DNA of 64,000 bases from Pinibacter soli (GTDB lineage Bacteria; Bacteroidota; Bacteroidia; Chitinophagales; Chitinophagaceae), in NCBI RefSeq assembly GCF_029961145.1, contig NZ_JASBRG010000007.1, positions 2,274,189-2,338,188 of the forward strand, in the 5' to 3' direction. Positions 62,601 through 64,000 of the stretch are shown here, piece after piece. Positions within the stretch are counted from its first letter, which is position 1. The number at the start of each line of letters is the position of its first letter. Made by a program: the position numbers and the translations under genes. The notes below the pieces were generated by a model. That model made no database searches, was not told the origin of the DNA, and saw nothing but the letters and a program-made list of their open reading frames with translations.

Positions 62601-63393
62601 TAACTCCGCGTAAGATGAGAATAACCAGCAGCAGAAAACCGATCCCTGTTTTATAATCGTATTTACTTGAAATGCTATGCGCAGCGTTGTTTATAAAAAA
62701 CATCAGAAACGCAATGCCAATAAGCATGAATGTAAGTGAAAGCCAATTATTGTTGCTTGCGGGATGTGTGTTTCGTTTTGCTTCGAGGAAAAACAACACG
62801 TTTCCATTTTTAGAATAAACAGGATAATCCGTTTGAAAGGTGGTGAGAGAAACCTTTTTTTCCGCTTCCGAAAAACCTTCTATTTCCCTGGCGAGGTTAT
62901 TATTTTCAATGAAGTATTCTTTCCTTATGGGTATCAAAGCCGCTATGATCAATGGTTTTCCATTGTAGGCAGATTGCTTTTTTATAAACTCATACTGACC
63001 ATTGCTAAGCTTCACAAAGGATGTCGAATCTGCACTGAATAACAGATCCCTGTCTGGAATGGCGGTTTGCGTGTTCCAAAACTTAAGCTGGGGTTCATTG
63101 TACTCATCCAAAGTAAAAAGATAAATGCCAAACGATTTGTCAACCATTTCACCGATCGTCTTCTCAGAAGGATTTTCACTCAGCAGCTCACCTTGTAATG
63201 TTTTATCGTCACTAAATTCTTGAACATCTTCTTCAATTTTTTGCAGACGTCGTTCAATCCCATTGCGCACTTTTTCAACAGAAGAATATGAATTCCAATA
63301 ATTGTTGATGATAAATGCAATGGTGAAGAGCCATGCTGCGGCTAATATGAAGTAGGCATTACGTTTTAGAATTTCAGAAATAAAACTTCTCAA
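59629..63393 (-). CDS. Large NtrY-like sensor histidine kinase with multi-pass membrane sensor region
   Basis: A 1254-residue membrane kinase. One membrane segment (about 14-31) and an external region to about 215 come first. A cluster of about eight membrane segments follows (about 218-480), then a second external region (490-720), two more segments near 725-750 and 772-796, a third external loop, and one near 960. HAMP, HisKA and HATPase then follow. Phospho-His is in QVAHEIKNPLTPM near 1043, the NtrY-type H-box. LLQNAVEACSKEE, VKDNGEGIP and SSGTGLGLAMSKSI form the ATP site. There is no receiver at the end and no response regulator beside it. Start is TTG and overlaps the stop of mazG by 4 bases (TTGA), so translation is coupled. 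Confidence 0.9.
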   Translation of the reverse strand: MRSFISEILKRNAYFILAAAWLFTIAFIINNYWNSYSSVEKVRNGIERRLQKIEEDVQEFSDDKTLQGELLSENPSEKTIGEMVDKSFGIYLFTLDEYNEPQLKFWNTQTAIPDRDLLFSADSTSFVKLSNGQYEFIKKQSAYNGKPLIIAALIPIRKEYFIENNNLAREIEGFSEAEKKVSLTTFQTDYPVYSKNGNVLFFLEAKRNTHPASNNNWLSLTFMLIGIAFLMFFINNAAHSISSKYDYKTGIGFLLLVILILRGVIYLFPGLLNLRQFMLFDPTIYSSNIIFSSLGDLLINVFLFCWIVLFVRREIGDKDFSRYINTRWQWPLYIINIFLYVAVTFAVARIIQSLIADARISFNVTNFFSILNQYSFAGFVVLAAITFGYFFLSQIILKIVQPLNIDKPYMLYLSIAIAGLILLSIVTQTSFVELNIYVLIWLLFYTWLQKQTFLSDLGNRFNISQVIFWLFIFSMSVASIIIEENNKIEIEQRKRTAEKLALQADPSSERLLSIVLTYVDNNFLYGNFERFRLPISNAYLKDSLINKNFSAYLDRYNNHIYTFDGSEKPLFNEGSVSYDTLNTIFQIEGKPTTVNDLRYFERAFDKYSYISKKTVTDTLGNTVGYFFMLSDPKFYKSDALVPELFKQKKDFLPNEYSPFYSYAIYDSRELLTNFNDYPFPTQLDSSMLPKNDFTQVKRNGYDELWYRDNNKVVVIAKNNNYFIEAITLFAYLFSAFILLVALFRIIALIIQSGLRWKNLKPYWQLSLRSQIHGTIIFISLFSFLVIGIATIFFFINRYNQTKQDRLTKAIQTVNNEIENRVKGDIGFRDIMRLYKMGVDKDLEDMISRVSEIHGADINLYSLEGDLKTSSNPFIYNKGILSNKMNPLAYYNVHNKKLVQYVNQEKMGGVDYQSVYCPLRDDRGEAYAYLNIPSFDTQTELKREISNFLVTIINLNAFIFLIAGIIALVITNRITSYFTLIGNKMKEINLGTMNEEITWSRDNEIGGLVKEYNKMVKKLEESAAALAKSEREGAWREMAKQVAHEIKNPLTPMKLSIQYLQKAIDNNMPNVKEHTANVARTLVEQIDHLSKIASDFSQFANIGNVRNEVFNLNDVLSSLGSLYEKTENFELSLNLLPQRIYVLADKTQLNRLFTNLLQNAVEACSKEENPEVIINEMIEDGKVIITVKDNGEGIPTDTRAKIFIPNFTTKSSGTGLGLAMSKSIAEHARGNIWFETAEGVGTTFFVELPIVRMVD

Positions 63394-64000
63394 GATGATT
63401 GCTTTTGCTTTTTAACAGTGTTCCAAAGGGCATCCATTTCCTGCAAGGTCATATCGTGCAGCTGTTTGCCTTGTTCTGAAGCAATGAGTTCCATTTGTGT
63501 AAAGCGTTGTATGAACTTCTTGTTTGTTCTTTCCAGCGCATTTTCAGCATCTATTTGCAAAAACCGTGCGTAATTGATGAGCGAAAACACCACGTCGCCG
63601 AACTCGTCTTCTATTCTGTTCTTATCATTTTCTTTTACCACTTCCTGCAATTCCTGCAATTCTTCCTGCACTTTATCCCACACCTGTTCTTTATTGTCCC
63701 ATTCAAAGCCCACCTGCTTTGCTTTTTCCTGTAATCGCATGGCTTTAACGGTAGCCGGCAATGACTTTGGAACTCCGCTCAACACAGACTTCTTCCCTTC
63801 TTTTAGCTTCAGTTTTTCCCAGTTCCTTTTTACATCTTCCTCGTCATTCACCTGTACATCGCCGTAGATGTGAGGGTGGCGAAAAATCAATTTTTCCGAA
63901 ATGCCATCGATCACTTCTGTCAAAGTAAAATGCTGTTGCTCCGTTCCAATTTTTGAGTAGAACAGGATATGCAGCAACAAATCGCCCAGCTCCTCCTTTA
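63390..64000 (-). CDS. mazG: Nucleoside triphosphate pyrophosphohydrolase MazG (5' end cut by window edge)
   Basis: Cleaves (d)NTPs to monophosphates and pyrophosphate; a house-cleaning enzyme in the cytoplasm. The frame is open to base 64000; 203 residues of roughly 260 are visible. The first visible residues KEELGDLLLHILFYSKI are the end of the N-terminal MazG domain. The second domain has WDKVQEELQELQEVVKENDK and IEDEFGDVVFSLINYARF, with the metal-binding EExxE..ExxD pattern. The tail RTNKKFIQRF and LWNTVKKQK are typical. It is upstream of the NtrY-like kinase with a 4-base overlap, thus co-transcribed. Confidence 0.93.
   Translation of the reverse strand, partial: KEELGDLLLHILFYSKIGTEQQHFTLTEVIDGISEKLIFRHPHIYGDVQVNDEEDVKRNWEKLKLKEGKKSVLSGVPKSLPATVKAMRLQEKAKQVGFEWDNKEQVWDKVQEELQELQEVVKENDKNRIEDEFGDVVFSLINYARFLQIDAENALERTNKKFIQRFTQMELIASEQGKQLHDMTLQEMDALWNTVKKQKQSS

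Overview
The window is a chromosomal stretch from a Bacteroidota bacterium, most likely a member of or close to the Chitinophagaceae (inference). Evidence: a SusC/SusD pair with lipoprotein partners, many Cys-lipobox lipoproteins, TonB C-terminal domain proteins, an arginine cluster with the SOTCase-type carbamoyltransferase typical of the phylum, frequent TTG/GTG starts, and intergenic gaps filled with long imperfect palindromes. No rRNA, tRNA or CRISPR array was seen.

Layout. 1-3953 (minus): type I restriction genes, hsdR then an hsdS cut by the left edge. 4084-5755: two secreted or lipoprotein genes. 6023-10870 (minus): glycogen breakdown, glgP then glgX. 11415-20450 (plus): a small polysaccharide utilisation locus (SusC, SusD, two IPT/TIG surface lipoproteins and a GH130_1 phosphorylase that probably acts on mannosyl-glucose), closed by a strong terminator. 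20894-28432 (minus): an 1800-residue protein with two alpha/beta-hydrolase domains and a CHAT protease domain, beside a DUF937-OmpA membrane protein and a small membrane protein. 28602-29844: a decay zone with remnants of a phosphodiester glycosidase gene and an aldehyde dehydrogenase gene, the second next to an intact AraC regulator. 30916-35466: small lipoprotein, HipA-like kinase/DUF3037 overlapping pair, orphan ABC ATPase, AraC regulator with an SRPBCC protein.

35874-43866: a signalling island with a stand-alone receiver, a 2039-residue poly-HAMP hybrid kinase built on ten exact-length 276-bp repeats, and a receiver-kinase. 44051-45066: DsbA-like thioredoxin and peroxiredoxin. 45411-54858 (minus): the arginine operon, GNAT - TonB_C protein - argG - argC - argD - argF' - argB - argE-like - argH. 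It covers almost the whole route through acylated intermediates; the GNAT is the best candidate for the acyl-glutamate synthase. 55274-64000: xerD, a tandem pair of paralogous secreted proteins, a DUF2130 putative nuclease, a ~200-bp MITE-like element, an NtrY-like membrane kinase and the 3' part of mazG.

Most notable: (1) the CHAT/double-hydrolase protein and its OmpA neighbour; (2) the poly-HAMP kinase, resembling fungal group III hybrid kinases; (3) two decayed genes recognisable only by fragments in shifted frames; (4) a MITE-like element with 19-bp inverted ends and 9-bp target duplication; (5) at least six unrelated families of long palindromes in the gaps, three copies of one family; (6) a Val at the specificity position of the ArgF' enzyme. 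All calls were made by reading the sequence; no database search was run.
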